DNA of 64,000 nucleotides, from assembly GCF_003601925.1 (NCBI RefSeq), contig NZ_QZWH01000028.1, forward strand, positions 1 through 64,000, given 5' to 3'. Positions 21,992 to 31,114 of this stretch are shown piece after piece; positions within the stretch are counted from its first letter, which is position 1; each line of letters begins with the position of its first letter. The notes under the pieces are model-generated. The model did no database searches. It saw only the letters and a program-made list of their open reading frames with translations, and was not told the DNA's origin. Source of the stretch: Buttiauxella izardii (GTDB taxonomy: Bacteria; Pseudomonadota; Gammaproteobacteria; Enterobacterales; Enterobacteriaceae). A program made the position numbers and the translations under genes.

Positions 21992-22345
21992 ATGTCCACC
22001 GTTTCTATTTACCACAACCCGCGCTGCTCTAAGAGCCGTGAAACGTTAAGTCTGCTGAAATCGAATGGTGTAGAACCCGAAGTGGTGCTGTATCTGGAAA
22101 CCCCGCCAGACGCCGAAACGCTCAAATCGTTATTAAGCAAATTAGGCTTTGCCAGCGCTCGTGAGTTGATGCGTCAGAAAGAGGATTTGTACAAGGAGTT
22201 GAATCTGGCGGATGCCGCGTTAAGCGAAGAGCAGTTGATTCAGGCGATGGTGGAAAATCCAAAACTGATTGAGCGCCCGATTGTGCTGGCGAATGGGCAA
22301 GCAAGAATTGGCCGCCCGCCGGAGTCGGTGCTGGAGATTTTGTAG
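21992..22345 (+). CDS. yfgD: ArsC-family thiol protein YfgD
   Basis: 117 residues with the arsenate-reductase signature at the N-terminus (SIYHNPRCSKSRETL, catalytic-type Cys in NPRCSKSR), plus conserved VVLYLETPP and the Arg-containing LIERPIVL and ARIGRPPE segments. The family reduces arsenate with glutathione/glutaredoxin, but YfgD is a chromosomal paralogue without an ars operon, so its physiological substrate is unproven. It shares an operon with bepA (CAGGAG site, 11-base gap). Its stop codon abuts the palindromic repeat that follows. Confidence 0.93.
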   Translation: MSTVSIYHNPRCSKSRETLSLLKSNGVEPEVVLYLETPPDAETLKSLLSKLGFASARELMRQKEDLYKELNLADAALSEEQLIQAMVENPKLIERPIVLANGQARIGRPPESVLEIL

Positions 22346-22460
22346 CCCTCACCCTAACCCTCTCCCCCAGGAGAGGGAATATTAGTATTTCCCCTTCTCC
22401 CTCAGGAGAGGGAATTTTAGTATTTCCCCTTCTCCCTCAGGGAGAAGGACAGGATGAGGG
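22346..22460. repeat. GC-rich palindromic intergenic repeat, copy 2, with internal 35-bp tandem duplication
   Basis: It begins at the base after the yfgD stop codon with CCCTCACCCTAACCCTCTCC and ends with a degenerate inverted partner (AGGACAGGATGAGGG). Inside, a 35-base unit starting at 22368 recurs at 22403 with a single mismatch, and a third partial unit starts at 22438. It lies between the convergent genes yfgD and hda, the same setting as the copy at 11317-11415. Confidence 0.85.
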
Positions 22461-22465
22461 TGGTT

Positions 22466-23167
22466 TTAAAGCCCTAAAATCTCTTTCACAAACGGGATCG
22501 TCAATTTTCGCTGTGCGGTAATCGACGCATGATCGAGCTGATCCAGCGTCATAAACAGCGTGCGCATTTCCCGATCCAGTCGTTTTAGCAAGAAGCGGCC
22601 CACATCCTCTGGCAATTCAAAACCACGCTGTTTTGCACGCAGTTGCAAAGCCTGGAGTTTATCGTCATCCGATAAAGGCTGAAGTTTGTAGATTTGCCCC
22701 CAATCCAGGCGCGATGCGAGATCGGGTAATTGCAGATTCAGTTGGCGCGGTGGGCGATCGCCGGTGATCAGCAAGCGCGTTTTCCCGGATTCCAGAATGC
22801 GGTTGTAGAGATTAAAAATCGCCATTTCCCACAGTTCGTCACCTGCTACACACTCAATATTATCAATGCACACCAACGAAAGTTGTTCCATGCCATCGAG
22901 CACTTCCGGGACAAACCAGGTGCGTTTATCAAGCGGCACATAACCGACAGCTTCGCCACGTTGCGACAATTCCGCACAGGCGGCGTGCAGCAAATGGCTG
23001 CGCCCTCCTCCTTCTCGCGACCAAAAATAGATATAGCCGCTGTGATCCTGACGGAGCACGGACTGAAGTGCAGCGAGTAAAGAAGGGTTATCACCCGGCC
23101 AGAAACTTGCAAAAGTTTCGTCATCAGGCAAATAGAGTGGCAGTGAGAGCTGTGCCGGCGTATTCAG
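22466..23167 (-). CDS. hda: DnaA regulatory inactivator Hda
   Basis: 233 residues if translation starts at CTG 23167, which gives [20 protein letters not shown] exactly as in E. coli Hda, where a CUG start has been reported. GAGG lies seven bases upstream. An in-frame ATG at 23182 would add five residues and has a poorer fit. The AAA+ fold is visible ([41 protein letters not shown]), with the N-terminal QLSLPL clamp-binding motif. Hda on the DNA-loaded sliding clamp stimulates DnaA-ATP hydrolysis to limit initiation. Confidence 0.93.
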   Translation of the reverse strand: MNTPAQLSLPLYLPDDETFASFWPGDNPSLLAALQSVLRQDHSGYIYFWSREGGGRSHLLHAACAELSQRGEAVGYVPLDKRTWFVPEVLDGMEQLSLVCIDNIECVAGDELWEMAIFNLYNRILESGKTRLLITGDRPPRQLNLQLPDLASRLDWGQIYKLQPLSDDDKLQALQLRAKQRGFELPEDVGRFLLKRLDREMRTLFMTLDQLDHASITAQRKLTIPFVKEILGL

Positions 23168-23233
23168 AATTACCTCAACCATAACAGGCAGAAAAACGCA
23201 GAGAGTCTAACACAGAATTGAGGATCAATAGAA

Positions 23234-23254
23234 CCGGGCGAGCGCGCCGCCCGG
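23234..23254 (-). terminator. GC-rich hairpin downstream of uraA
   Basis: Stem CCGGGCG/CGCCCGG with a short GC-rich loop lies just past the uraA stop. It has no T-run, so it may slow or protect the transcript rather than end it. Confidence 0.4.
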
Positions 23255-23266
23255 CTTAAGACAAAA

Positions 23267-24553
23267 CTAGGATTTTACTTCGCTATCTTCAGGATCCAGC
23301 ACCACTTCTTCCGGGCGCAGAACGCTGATCAATTTGAAGATCAGGCTCAGGCCAACGCCGACGATTGTCGCCAGCGCCATGCCTTTCAGCTCAGCCGCGC
23401 CAATGTGCACTTTCGCGCCGCTGACGCCGATGATCAGGATAACGGAGGTTAAGATCAGGTTTTGCGTTTTGTTGTAATCGACTTTTGATTCGATCAGCAC
23501 GCGAATACCGGACGCGCCAATCACGCCGTACAGCAGCAGAGAAACGCCGCCGATCACTGGAACCGGAATCACCTGGATTGCTGCCGCCAGTTTTCCGATG
23601 CAAGAAAGCAGAATCGCGATAATTGCCGCGCCGCCAATAACCCAGGTGGAATACACGCGGGTAATTGCCATCACGCCGATGTTCTCGCCGTAAGTCGTGT
23701 TTGGCGTAGAACCGAAGAAACCGGAGAAGATAGTCGAAATACCGTTAGCAAACATGGAGCGATGCAGGCCAGGGTCGCGAATCAAATCTTTCTTCACGAT
23801 GTTCGCCGTTACCACCAAGTGACCGACGTGTTCAGCAATCACCACCAGCGCCGCAGGCAAAATGGTGAAGATGGCAAACCATTCAAAACGCGGGGTATAG
23901 AAGGTTGGCAACGCAAACCAGTGTGCTTCCACAATTGGCGTGACGTCTACCACGCCCATGGCGAAGGAAAGTGCATAACCCGCCAGCACGCCGATAAGAA
24001 TCGGGATAATCGCCAGGAAGCCACGGAACAGCACAGAACCGAAGACCGTCACGCCCAGCGTAACCAGAGAAATAATGATGGTCGTTGAATCTGGTGAAGT
24101 GCCGTCAGCAGGCAGCAAACCTGCCATATTCGCCGCCACGCCAGCCAGTTCCAGGCCAATAACCGCCACAATTGCGCCCATCGCCGCCGGTGGGAACATC
24201 ACATCCAGCCAGCCAGTACCGGCTTTTTTCACAATCAGCGCCACAATACAGAACAACACGCCGCACATGATAAAACCGCCGAGCGCGACTTCATAACCCA
24301 GTGGCAGAAGTAGCAGCACGGGTGAAATAAACGCAAAGCTTGAACCGAGATAAGCCGGGATTTTGCCTTTACAGATAAAGAGATACAGCAGCGTCCCGAT
24401 CCCGTTGAACAGCAATACCGTCGCCGGGTTGATGTGGAACAGAATCGGCACCAGAACGGTGGCACCAAACATGGCAAACAGATGCTGCAAGCTTAACGGT
24501 ATCGTTTGCAGCAGGGGTGGTCTTTCGCTCACTCCAATGGCGCGGCGTGTCAT
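23267..24553 (-). CDS. uraA: Uracil:H+ symporter UraA
   Basis: 428 residues (429 in E. coli). NCS2/NAT family with about 14 hydrophobic helices; visible signatures are HLFAMFGATVLVPILF near the start, SSFAFISP, the substrate-site glutamate in VVIAEHVGHLV, and GSTPNTTYGENIGV with the family glutamate. It imports uracil, which Upp converts to UMP. It lies downstream of upp on the same strand, but a T-run terminator and an ERIC element stand between them, so coupling may be weaker than in E. coli. Confidence 0.97.
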   Translation of the reverse strand: MTRRAIGVSERPPLLQTIPLSLQHLFAMFGATVLVPILFHINPATVLLFNGIGTLLYLFICKGKIPAYLGSSFAFISPVLLLLPLGYEVALGGFIMCGVLFCIVALIVKKAGTGWLDVMFPPAAMGAIVAVIGLELAGVAANMAGLLPADGTSPDSTTIIISLVTLGVTVFGSVLFRGFLAIIPILIGVLAGYALSFAMGVVDVTPIVEAHWFALPTFYTPRFEWFAIFTILPAALVVIAEHVGHLVVTANIVKKDLIRDPGLHRSMFANGISTIFSGFFGSTPNTTYGENIGVMAITRVYSTWVIGGAAIIAILLSCIGKLAAAIQVIPVPVIGGVSLLLYGVIGASGIRVLIESKVDYNKTQNLILTSVILIIGVSGAKVHIGAAELKGMALATIVGVGLSLIFKLISVLRPEEVVLDPEDSEVKS

Positions 24554-24592
24554 GTCGTTTTCCTCTGAGTATTGTGTTGTTGTGTTTTAGTC

Positions 24593-24620
24593 AAAAAAAA
24601 GCCGACTCTCAAAGTCGGCT
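24593..24620 (-). terminator. Intrinsic terminator between upp and uraA
   Basis: Stem AGCCGACT/AGTCGGCT with a 5-base loop, followed on the minus strand by TTTTTTTT. It lies upstream of uraA and downstream of upp, so uraA expression would need readthrough or its own promoter. Confidence 0.85.
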
Positions 24621-24625
24621 ATTTT

Positions 24626-24755
24626 TAATGCCCAATAGATTTCGGATTGCAGGAAGGCGGCAACTGCGCAAATCCCTGGGAGCGTAGATTTGCTACGTGA
24701 CCAGGGTGAGCAAAGGCAGCCAACGCATCTGCAATTCGAAAGATGAAGGGCATTA
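24626..24755. repeat. ERIC (IRU) element in the upp-uraA gap
   Basis: About 130 bases with terminal inverted repeats TAATGCCC/GGGCATTA. The core, AATCCCTGGGAGCGTAGAT followed by TACGTGACCAGGGTGAGC, matches the central palindrome of the enterobacterial repetitive intergenic consensus (AAGTAAGTGACTGGGGTGAGCG type). The right end includes the upp stop codon (24753-24755). ERICs are non-coding, probably mobilised in trans, and in transcripts form long hairpins that alter mRNA stability. Confidence 0.9.
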
Positions 24756-25379
24756 CTTGGTACCAAAAATCTTATCGCCGGCATCGCCGAGGCCCGGAAT
24801 AATGTATCCGTGCTCATTCAGGCCCTGATCGATAGAAGCGGTAAACAGTTCTACGTCCGGGTGCGCTTTTTCTAGCGCCGCGATACCTTCAGGTGCTGCT
24901 ACCAGAACCAACACTTTGATGCTGGTACAACCGGCGTTTTTCAGCAGGTCGATGGTGGCAATCATAGAACCGCCGGTTGCCAGCATTGGGTCAACCACCA
25001 GCGCCATGCGTTCTTCGATGTTAGAAACCAGTTTCTGGAAGTAAGGAACCGGCTCCAGAGTTTCTTCGTTACGGTAGATACCGACAACGCTGATACGTGC
25101 GCTTGGAACGTTTTCCAGCACGCCTTCCATCATACCCAGGCCAGCACGCAGAATCGGCACAACGGTAATTTTCTTGCCTTTGATCTGATCAATCTCTACC
25201 GGGCCGTTCCAGCCTTCGATAGTGACTTTTTCAGTTTCCAGATCCGCCGTGGCTTCGTAAGTCAGCAAGCTGCCAACTTCTGAGGCGAGTTCACGAAAGC
25301 GTTTGGTGCTAATGTCGTTCTCACGCATCAGGCCCAGCTTGTGTTTGACGAGTGGGTGTTTGACTTCCACGATCTTCAT
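24753..25379 (-). CDS. upp: Uracil phosphoribosyltransferase Upp
   Basis: 208 residues, the E. coli length, ending ...[11 protein letters not shown]. The PRPP-binding loop is [14 protein letters not shown] (~130-143), and the uracil-binding tail [12 protein letters not shown] is intact. It converts uracil and PRPP to UMP for pyrimidine salvage, pairing with the transporter UraA downstream. It is divergent from purM. Its stop codon lies within the end of an ERIC element. Confidence 0.98.
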   Translation of the reverse strand: MKIVEVKHPLVKHKLGLMRENDISTKRFRELASEVGSLLTYEATADLETEKVTIEGWNGPVEIDQIKGKKITVVPILRAGLGMMEGVLENVPSARISVVGIYRNEETLEPVPYFQKLVSNIEERMALVVDPMLATGGSMIATIDLLKNAGCTSIKVLVLVAAPEGIAALEKAHPDVELFTASIDQGLNEHGYIIPGLGDAGDKIFGTK

Positions 25380-25523
25380 ACTCTTTCTCCCCGAGATAGT
25401 TGGCCACCATAAAAAAAATCGCCGGATTATACCGCTTTTTTAACACCGCGCCACCGCTTCGAGATCAAACTGGGTGAAATGAGTATAGAACGATAATAAT
25501 TACATCCCGCCGAACAAGAGGCT

Positions 25524-25539
25524 CGCAAACGTTTGCCTC
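25524..25539 (+). promoter_or_regulatory. PurR operator of purMN
   Basis: CGCAAACGTTTGCCTC contains the perfect palindrome GCAAACGTTTGC, the core of the PUR box. It lies 55 bases before the purM start, in the gap shared with divergent upp, at the position known for E. coli purM. Confidence 0.9.
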
Positions 25540-25593
25540 CACTGTTAGAATTGCGGCGTTTTTTATTTCTAACCCATCCGCGGGGACTTAGCA

Positions 25594-26631
25594 GTGACCG
25601 ACAAAACCTCTCTTAGCTATAAAGATGCCGGTGTTGATATTGATGCTGGTAACGCTCTGGTCGATAAAATCAAAGGTGTAGTGAAAAAGACTCGCCGCCC
25701 GGAAGTGATGGGTGGACTGGGTGGTTTCGGTGCGCTGTGCGCGTTGCCTCAGAAGTATCGTGAGCCTGTGCTGGTTTCTGGCACTGACGGTGTGGGTACG
25801 AAACTGCGTCTGGCGATGGATTTAAAACGTCATGACACCATCGGTATCGATCTCGTTGCGATGTGCGTAAACGATCTGGTTGTTCAGGGCGCTGAGCCAT
25901 TGTTCTTCCTCGATTATTACGCCACCGGCAAACTTGAAGTCGAGACGGCTGCCAGCGTCATCTCTGGTATTGCTGAAGGTTGCCTGCAATCTGGCTGCGC
26001 ATTAGTTGGCGGTGAAACCGCTGAAATGCCAGGCATGTATCACGGCGAAGATTACGACGTGGCGGGTTTCTGCGTCGGCGTGGTCGAGAAATCTGAAATC
26101 ATTGACGGTTCTAAAGTCGCTGATGGCGATGTGCTGATTGCCCTGGCGTCCAGCGGCCCACACTCCAACGGCTATTCTCTGGTGCGTAAAGTGCTGGAAG
26201 TGAGCGGCACCGACCCGCTGACCACCGAACTGGAAGGCAAACCGCTGGCCGATCATCTGCTGGAACCGACGCGTATTTACGTCAAAAACCTGCTTGAGTT
26301 AATTGGTGAAGTTGACGTTCACGCCATCGCTCACCTGACCGGCGGTGGCTTCTGGGAAAACATCCCACGCGTGCTGCCAGAAAACACTCAGGCTGTGATT
26401 GCTGAGTCTTCATGGCAGTGGCCTGCGGTATTCAACTGGCTGCAAACTGCCGGGAATATCAGCCGTCACGAAATGTACCGCACCTTTAACTGCGGCGTCG
26501 GCATGCTGATTGCGCTGCCTGCGGCGCAAGCGGATAAAGCAGTAGAATTCCTGAATGCAAAAGGTGAAAACGCGTGGAAAATCGGTAGTATCAAAGCTTC
26601 TGGTTCCTCCGAACGTGTGGTTATTGAATAA
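25594..26631 (+). CDS. purM: AIR synthetase PurM
   Basis: 345 residues, starting at GTG as in E. coli ([17 protein letters not shown]). Phosphoribosylformylglycinamidine cyclo-ligase closes the imidazole ring with ATP, the fifth step of purine synthesis. Visible signatures: [20 protein letters not shown], the metal-binding [30 protein letters not shown] and [13 protein letters not shown]. The stop overlaps the purN ATG by one base, so purMN is translationally coupled, under the PurR box upstream. Confidence 0.98.
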   Translation: MTDKTSLSYKDAGVDIDAGNALVDKIKGVVKKTRRPEVMGGLGGFGALCALPQKYREPVLVSGTDGVGTKLRLAMDLKRHDTIGIDLVAMCVNDLVVQGAEPLFFLDYYATGKLEVETAASVISGIAEGCLQSGCALVGGETAEMPGMYHGEDYDVAGFCVGVVEKSEIIDGSKVADGDVLIALASSGPHSNGYSLVRKVLEVSGTDPLTTELEGKPLADHLLEPTRIYVKNLLELIGEVDVHAIAHLTGGGFWENIPRVLPENTQAVIAESSWQWPAVFNWLQTAGNISRHEMYRTFNCGVGMLIALPAAQADKAVEFLNAKGENAWKIGSIKASGSSERVVIE

Positions 26632-27272
26632 TGAAACGCATAGTGGTGCTCATTTCCGGCAACGGAAGTAATCTTCAGGCGATTATTGATGCCTGCAAGC
26701 TTAAAAAAATTAATGGCGCCATTGCGGCTGTATTCAGTAACAAACCCGATGCCTTTGGCCTGGAACGTGCGCGTGAAGCAGAAATCCCGGCTCACGCGTT
26801 AACCGCCAGCCAGTTCGCTGACCGCGCGGCATTCGATCGCGAGCTGATGCTTGAGATTGATGCCTACGCCCCGGATTTGGTGGTGCTGGCGGGTTACATG
26901 CGCATTCTTAGCCCGGAATTTGTCGGGCACTATGCGGGCCGCCTGATTAACATCCACCCTTCTTTATTGCCTAAATATCCTGGCCTGAATACCCATCGTC
27001 AGGTTCTGGAAAACGGTGATGAAGTCCATGGGACTTCGGTGCATTTTGTCACTGAAGAGTTAGACGGCGGCCCGGTCATTCTGCAAGCCAGCGTTCCGGT
27101 GTTTGAAGGTGACGAAGAAGACGACATCACCGCGCGCGTGCAGAATCAAGAACATGCTATTTATCCGCTGGTCGTTTCCTGGTTTATGGATGGACGCCTG
27201 GAAATGCGCGAAAATAGCGCCTGGCTTGATGGCAGTAAACTGCCGCCGCAAGGCCATGCCGCAGACGAATAA
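26631..27272 (+). CDS. purN: GAR formyltransferase PurN
   Basis: 213 residues. Phosphoribosylglycinamide formyltransferase uses 10-formyl-THF in the third step of purine synthesis. The N-terminal VLISGNGSNLQAII phosphate loop, catalytic NIHPSLLPKYPG (His) and the folate-site GTSVHFVTEELDGGPVI (catalytic Asp) are all intact. It overlaps purM by one base and ends at a strong terminator. Confidence 0.98.
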   Translation: MKRIVVLISGNGSNLQAIIDACKLKKINGAIAAVFSNKPDAFGLERAREAEIPAHALTASQFADRAAFDRELMLEIDAYAPDLVVLAGYMRILSPEFVGHYAGRLINIHPSLLPKYPGLNTHRQVLENGDEVHGTSVHFVTEELDGGPVILQASVPVFEGDEEDDITARVQNQEHAIYPLVVSWFMDGRLEMRENSAWLDGSKLPPQGHAADE

Positions 27273-27276
27273 AATT

Positions 27277-27298
27277 AAGGAGCTTCGGCTCCTTTTTT
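27277..27298 (+). terminator. Intrinsic terminator of purMN
   Basis: AAGGAGC-TTCG-GCTCCTT stem with a stable UUCG tetraloop and a T-run, four bases after the purN stop. Confidence 0.95.
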
Positions 27299-27441
27299 AA
27301 TGCCCCGTTCTGTCATTCTTTATGCCGAAATCAACGAATCGCCCTACTTTGCGGCGAGCGTTGGACATTCCCCGCTAAAGCTCGCCATAATGACAGACGT
27401 GACGGCATTTTTACGTCCACGAAAACGGAGTGTGAGGGCTA

Positions 27442-29502
27442 ATGGGTCAGGATAAGCTGTACATCGAAAAAGAACTGAGCTGGTTGAATTTTAACGAGCG
27501 CGTACTCCAGGAAGCGGCGGATAAAATTAACCCGCTAATCGAGAGAATGCGTTTTCTCGGCATCTATTCGAATAACCTTGATGAATTCTACAAGGTTCGT
27601 TTCGCTGAACTTAAGCGACGCATTCTGATCAGTGAAGAGCAAGGTACGGCACCGAATTCGCGCCATTTACTCAATAAAATTCAGGCGCGAGTGCTGAAAG
27701 CCGACCAGGAATTTGACGGCCTGTACAACGATTTACTGCTGGAAATGGCACGCAATCAGATCTTCTTGATCAACGAACGCCAGCTTTCACCGAATCAGCA
27801 AAACTGGCTGCGTCATTACTTCAAACACTATTTACGCCAGCACATCACTCCTATTCTGATTAATAACGAAACTGACCTGGTGCAGTTTCTTAAAGATGAT
27901 TACACCTATCTGGCGGTAGAGATTATTCAGGGCGACGATATTCGCTATGCCCTGCTGGAAATCCCGTCCGATAAAGTGCCGCGTTTTGTGAATTTGCCGC
28001 CGGAAGCGCCACGCCGTCGCAAGCCGATGATCCTGTTGGATAACATCCTGCGTTATTGCCTGGACGACATTTTCAAAGGCTTCTTCGATTACGACGCATT
28101 GAACGCCTATTCGATGAAAATGACCCGTGACGCGGAGTATGACCTGGTCACGGAGATGGAATCCAGCCTGCTGGAACTGATGTCATCGAGCCTGAAGCAG
28201 CGCCTGACCGCCGAGCCGGTGCGTTTTGTTTATCAGCGTGATATGCCAGATGCGATGGTGGAAATGCTGCGTAACAAGCTGACCATCACCAACTACGACT
28301 CCATTATTCCCGGTGGTCGCTACCACAATTTTAAAGACTTCATCAGCTTCCCGAACGTCGGCAAAGCCAACTTAATCAACAAGCCGTTGCCGCGTTTGCG
28401 CCATATCTGGTTCGATAAATTCCGTAACGGCTTTGATGCGATTCGTAACCGTGACGTGCTGCTTTATTATCCTTATCACACCTTTGAGCACGTACTCGAA
28501 TTACTGCGCCAGGCCTCGTTCGACCCCAGCGTGCTGGCGATTAAAATCAATATTTACCGCGTGGCGAAAGACTCGCGCATTATCGAGTCGATGATTCACG
28601 CCGCGCACAACGGCAAGAAAGTCACCGTGGTGGTTGAGCTGCAAGCGCGCTTTGACGAAGAAGCCAACATTCATTGGGCGAAGCGCCTGACCGAAGCGGG
28701 CGTGCACGTTATCTTCTCAGCGCCGGGCCTGAAAATTCACGCAAAATTGTTCCTGATTTCCCGCAAAGAAGGCGAGGAAGTGGTGCGCTATGCCCACATC
28801 GGCACCGGTAACTTTAACGAAAAAACCGCGCGTCTTTATACCGACTATTCGTTGCTGACCTGCGATGCACGCATCACCAATGAAGTTCGCCGCGTGTTTA
28901 ACTTTATCGAAAACCCGTATCGCCCGGTGACGTTTGAGCATCTGATGGTTTCCCCGCAGAACTCTCGTCGCCTGCTTTATGATTTAGTCGATAAAGAAAT
29001 CGCGAATGCACAAAACGGCGAACCGTCTGGCATTACTCTGAAATTGAATAACCTGGTCGATAAAGGGCTGGTAGACAGGCTATATGCTGCGTCAAGCTCG
29101 GGCGTGAAGGTGAATTTACTGGTGCGCGGCATGTGCTCGCTTATCCCGAATCTGGAAGGGATCAGCGATAATATTCGCGTTATCAGTATCGTCGACCGTT
29201 ATCTGGAACACGACCGCGTTTATATCTTTGAAAATGGTGGCGATAAGAAAGTGTATCTTTCGTCTGCCGACTGGATGACGCGCAACATTGATTATCGTAT
29301 CGAAGTTGCGGTCGCCATCCTCGATCCGCGCCTGAAACAGCGGGTGCTGGATATCATCGAAATCTTGTTCAGTGACACGGTAAAAGCGCGTTACCTCGAC
29401 AAAGAACTGAGTAATCGCTATGTTCCGCGCGGTAACCGCCGCAAGGTGCGCGCACAACTGGCGATTTATGACTACATCAAGTCTCTGGAACAACCTGAAT
29501 AA
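27442..29502 (+). CDS. ppk: Polyphosphate kinase Ppk1
   Basis: 686 residues (688 in E. coli). Phospholipase-D-like catalytic fold with the autophosphorylated histidine in [14 protein letters not shown] and the second HKD-like region near [10 protein letters not shown]; the N-terminal domain starts [16 protein letters not shown], and the conserved [16 protein letters not shown] and [10 protein letters not shown] are present. It polymerises the ATP gamma-phosphate into inorganic polyphosphate at the inner membrane, and makes long chains during stress. ppx follows after 23 bases, forming the ppk-ppx operon. Confidence 0.98.
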   Translation: MGQDKLYIEKELSWLNFNERVLQEAADKINPLIERMRFLGIYSNNLDEFYKVRFAELKRRILISEEQGTAPNSRHLLNKIQARVLKADQEFDGLYNDLLLEMARNQIFLINERQLSPNQQNWLRHYFKHYLRQHITPILINNETDLVQFLKDDYTYLAVEIIQGDDIRYALLEIPSDKVPRFVNLPPEAPRRRKPMILLDNILRYCLDDIFKGFFDYDALNAYSMKMTRDAEYDLVTEMESSLLELMSSSLKQRLTAEPVRFVYQRDMPDAMVEMLRNKLTITNYDSIIPGGRYHNFKDFISFPNVGKANLINKPLPRLRHIWFDKFRNGFDAIRNRDVLLYYPYHTFEHVLELLRQASFDPSVLAIKINIYRVAKDSRIIESMIHAAHNGKKVTVVVELQARFDEEANIHWAKRLTEAGVHVIFSAPGLKIHAKLFLISRKEGEEVVRYAHIGTGNFNEKTARLYTDYSLLTCDARITNEVRRVFNFIENPYRPVTFEHLMVSPQNSRRLLYDLVDKEIANAQNGEPSGITLKLNNLVDKGLVDRLYAASSSGVKVNLLVRGMCSLIPNLEGISDNIRVISIVDRYLEHDRVYIFENGGDKKVYLSSADWMTRNIDYRIEVAVAILDPRLKQRVLDIIEILFSDTVKARYLDKELSNRYVPRGNRRKVRAQLAIYDYIKSLEQPE

Positions 29503-29525
29503 CGCATCATGCTGACTATAAAATC

Positions 29526-31067
29526 ATGCCAATAAAAAAACATGCTCCACGACCGCAAGAATTCGCCGCGGTAGACCTTGGCTCGAACAGCTTCCACATG
29601 GTGATCGCCCGTGTGGTTGACGGCGCGATGCAAATCATCGGACGCCTGAAACAACGTGTTCATTTAGCTGATGGCCTGAATGCCGACAACGAGTTAAGCG
29701 AAGAAGCGATGGAACGTGGGCTATCGTGCCTGGCGCTATTTGCTGAACGTTTGCAGGGCTTTGCGGCCGATAACGTCTGTATCGTCGGCACGCATAGTTT
29801 ACGCCTGGCGGTGAATGCCGAAGAGTTTCTCAAACGAGCTGAGCAGGTTATCCCCTACCCGATTGAAATTATTTCCGGTAACGAAGAAGCGCGTCTGATT
29901 TTCATGGGCGTGGAACATACCCAGCCCGAGAAAGGCCGCAAACTGGTGATTGATATCGGTGGTGGTTCGACCGAGCTGGTCATTGGTGAAGATTTCGAGC
30001 CGATGCTGGTCGAAAGTCGCCGTATGGGTTGCGTCAGCTTTGCGCAAAACTTTTTCCCGCAAGGAGTTATCACTGCCGAAAACTTCAAGCGTGCGCGGCT
30101 TGCGGCGGTACAAAAGCTGGAGAATCTTTCCTGGCAGTACCGTTTGCAAGGCTGGAATGTGGCGATGGGCGCTTCCGGGACGATCAAAGCGGCTCATGAA
30201 GTGCTGGTCAATATGGGCGAAAAGGACGGCATTATTACGCCTGAACGCCTGGAAATGCTGCGCGATGAAGTGCTGAAATACAAAAGTTTTAACGTGATGA
30301 GCCTACCGGGCTTATCGGAAGAACGCAAAGCGGTGTTTGTGCCGGGGCTGGCGATTCTGTGCGGCGTGTTTGATTCGCTGGCGATTCGTGAATTACGCTT
30401 GTCTGACGGCGCGCTGCGTGAAGGCGTGCTGTATGAAATGGAAGGCCGTTTCCGCCACCAGGACATTCGCATCCGCACCGCACAAAGCCTGGCGGATCAA
30501 TACCATATCGACAGCGATCAGGCCAAACGCGTGCTGGCAACCACCGAGCATATTTATCAGCAGTGGGAAGTGCAAAACCCGAAGCAGGCTAATCCACAAA
30601 TGGCCGCGCTGCTGAAATGGTCAGCCATGCTGCATGAAGTCGGCCTGAACATTAACCACAGCGGGTTGCATCGCCATTCGGCTTATATTCTGCAACACAG
30701 CAACCTGCCGGGCTTTAATCAGGAACAGCAGACGTTGATTGCATCGCTGGTGCGCTATCACCGTAAAGGCATCAAAATTGATGACTTGCCGCGTTTTACG
30801 CTGTTTAAGAAAAAGCAGTTCTTGCCGTTAATCCAGATTCTGCGTCTGGGGGTGTTACTGAATAACCAACGCCAGGCGACCACCACGCCACCGACTCTGG
30901 TACTGGAAACCGACGAACATCAATGGACGCTGCGTTTCCCGTACGACTGGTTCAGCCAGAACACGCTGGTGTTGCTGGACTTAGAGCGGGAACAACAATA
31001 CTGGGATAACACGCCTGGCTGGAAACTTAACATCGAAGAGGAAGTCAGCCCGAACGTGGCTGCCTGA
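29526..31067 (+). CDS. ppx: Exopolyphosphatase Ppx
   Basis: 513 residues, the E. coli length. ASKHA-fold Ppx/GppA phosphatase: phosphate loop [15 protein letters not shown], the second loop [16 protein letters not shown], the catalytic Glu in [11 protein letters not shown], and a C-terminal HD-like domain ([22 protein letters not shown]). It releases orthophosphate from polyphosphate ends and is inhibited by (p)ppGpp in E. coli. Ppx rather than GppA follows from its position after ppk. Confidence 0.97.
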   Translation: MPIKKHAPRPQEFAAVDLGSNSFHMVIARVVDGAMQIIGRLKQRVHLADGLNADNELSEEAMERGLSCLALFAERLQGFAADNVCIVGTHSLRLAVNAEEFLKRAEQVIPYPIEIISGNEEARLIFMGVEHTQPEKGRKLVIDIGGGSTELVIGEDFEPMLVESRRMGCVSFAQNFFPQGVITAENFKRARLAAVQKLENLSWQYRLQGWNVAMGASGTIKAAHEVLVNMGEKDGIITPERLEMLRDEVLKYKSFNVMSLPGLSEERKAVFVPGLAILCGVFDSLAIRELRLSDGALREGVLYEMEGRFRHQDIRIRTAQSLADQYHIDSDQAKRVLATTEHIYQQWEVQNPKQANPQMAALLKWSAMLHEVGLNINHSGLHRHSAYILQHSNLPGFNQEQQTLIASLVRYHRKGIKIDDLPRFTLFKKKQFLPLIQILRLGVLLNNQRQATTTPPTLVLETDEHQWTLRFPYDWFSQNTLVLLDLEREQQYWDNTPGWKLNIEEEVSPNVAA

Positions 31068-31079
31068 GGTTAAAATAAC

Positions 31080-31109
31080 GAAACGCCCTTTGCCGGGCGT
31101 TTCTTTTTT
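31080..31109. terminator. Intrinsic terminator between ppx and pdeF
   Basis: Stem GAAACGCCC/GGGCGTTTC with a 6-base loop and a T-run on the plus strand ends ppk-ppx. It lies between convergent genes; the minus strand lacks a long T-run. Confidence 0.88.
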
Positions 31110-31114
31110 CTGCC

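Noticed and set aside
23234-23254. REP/BIME element after uraA
   Set aside because: Short GC hairpin lacks the REP consensus and has no partner nearby; recorded only as a weak hairpin.
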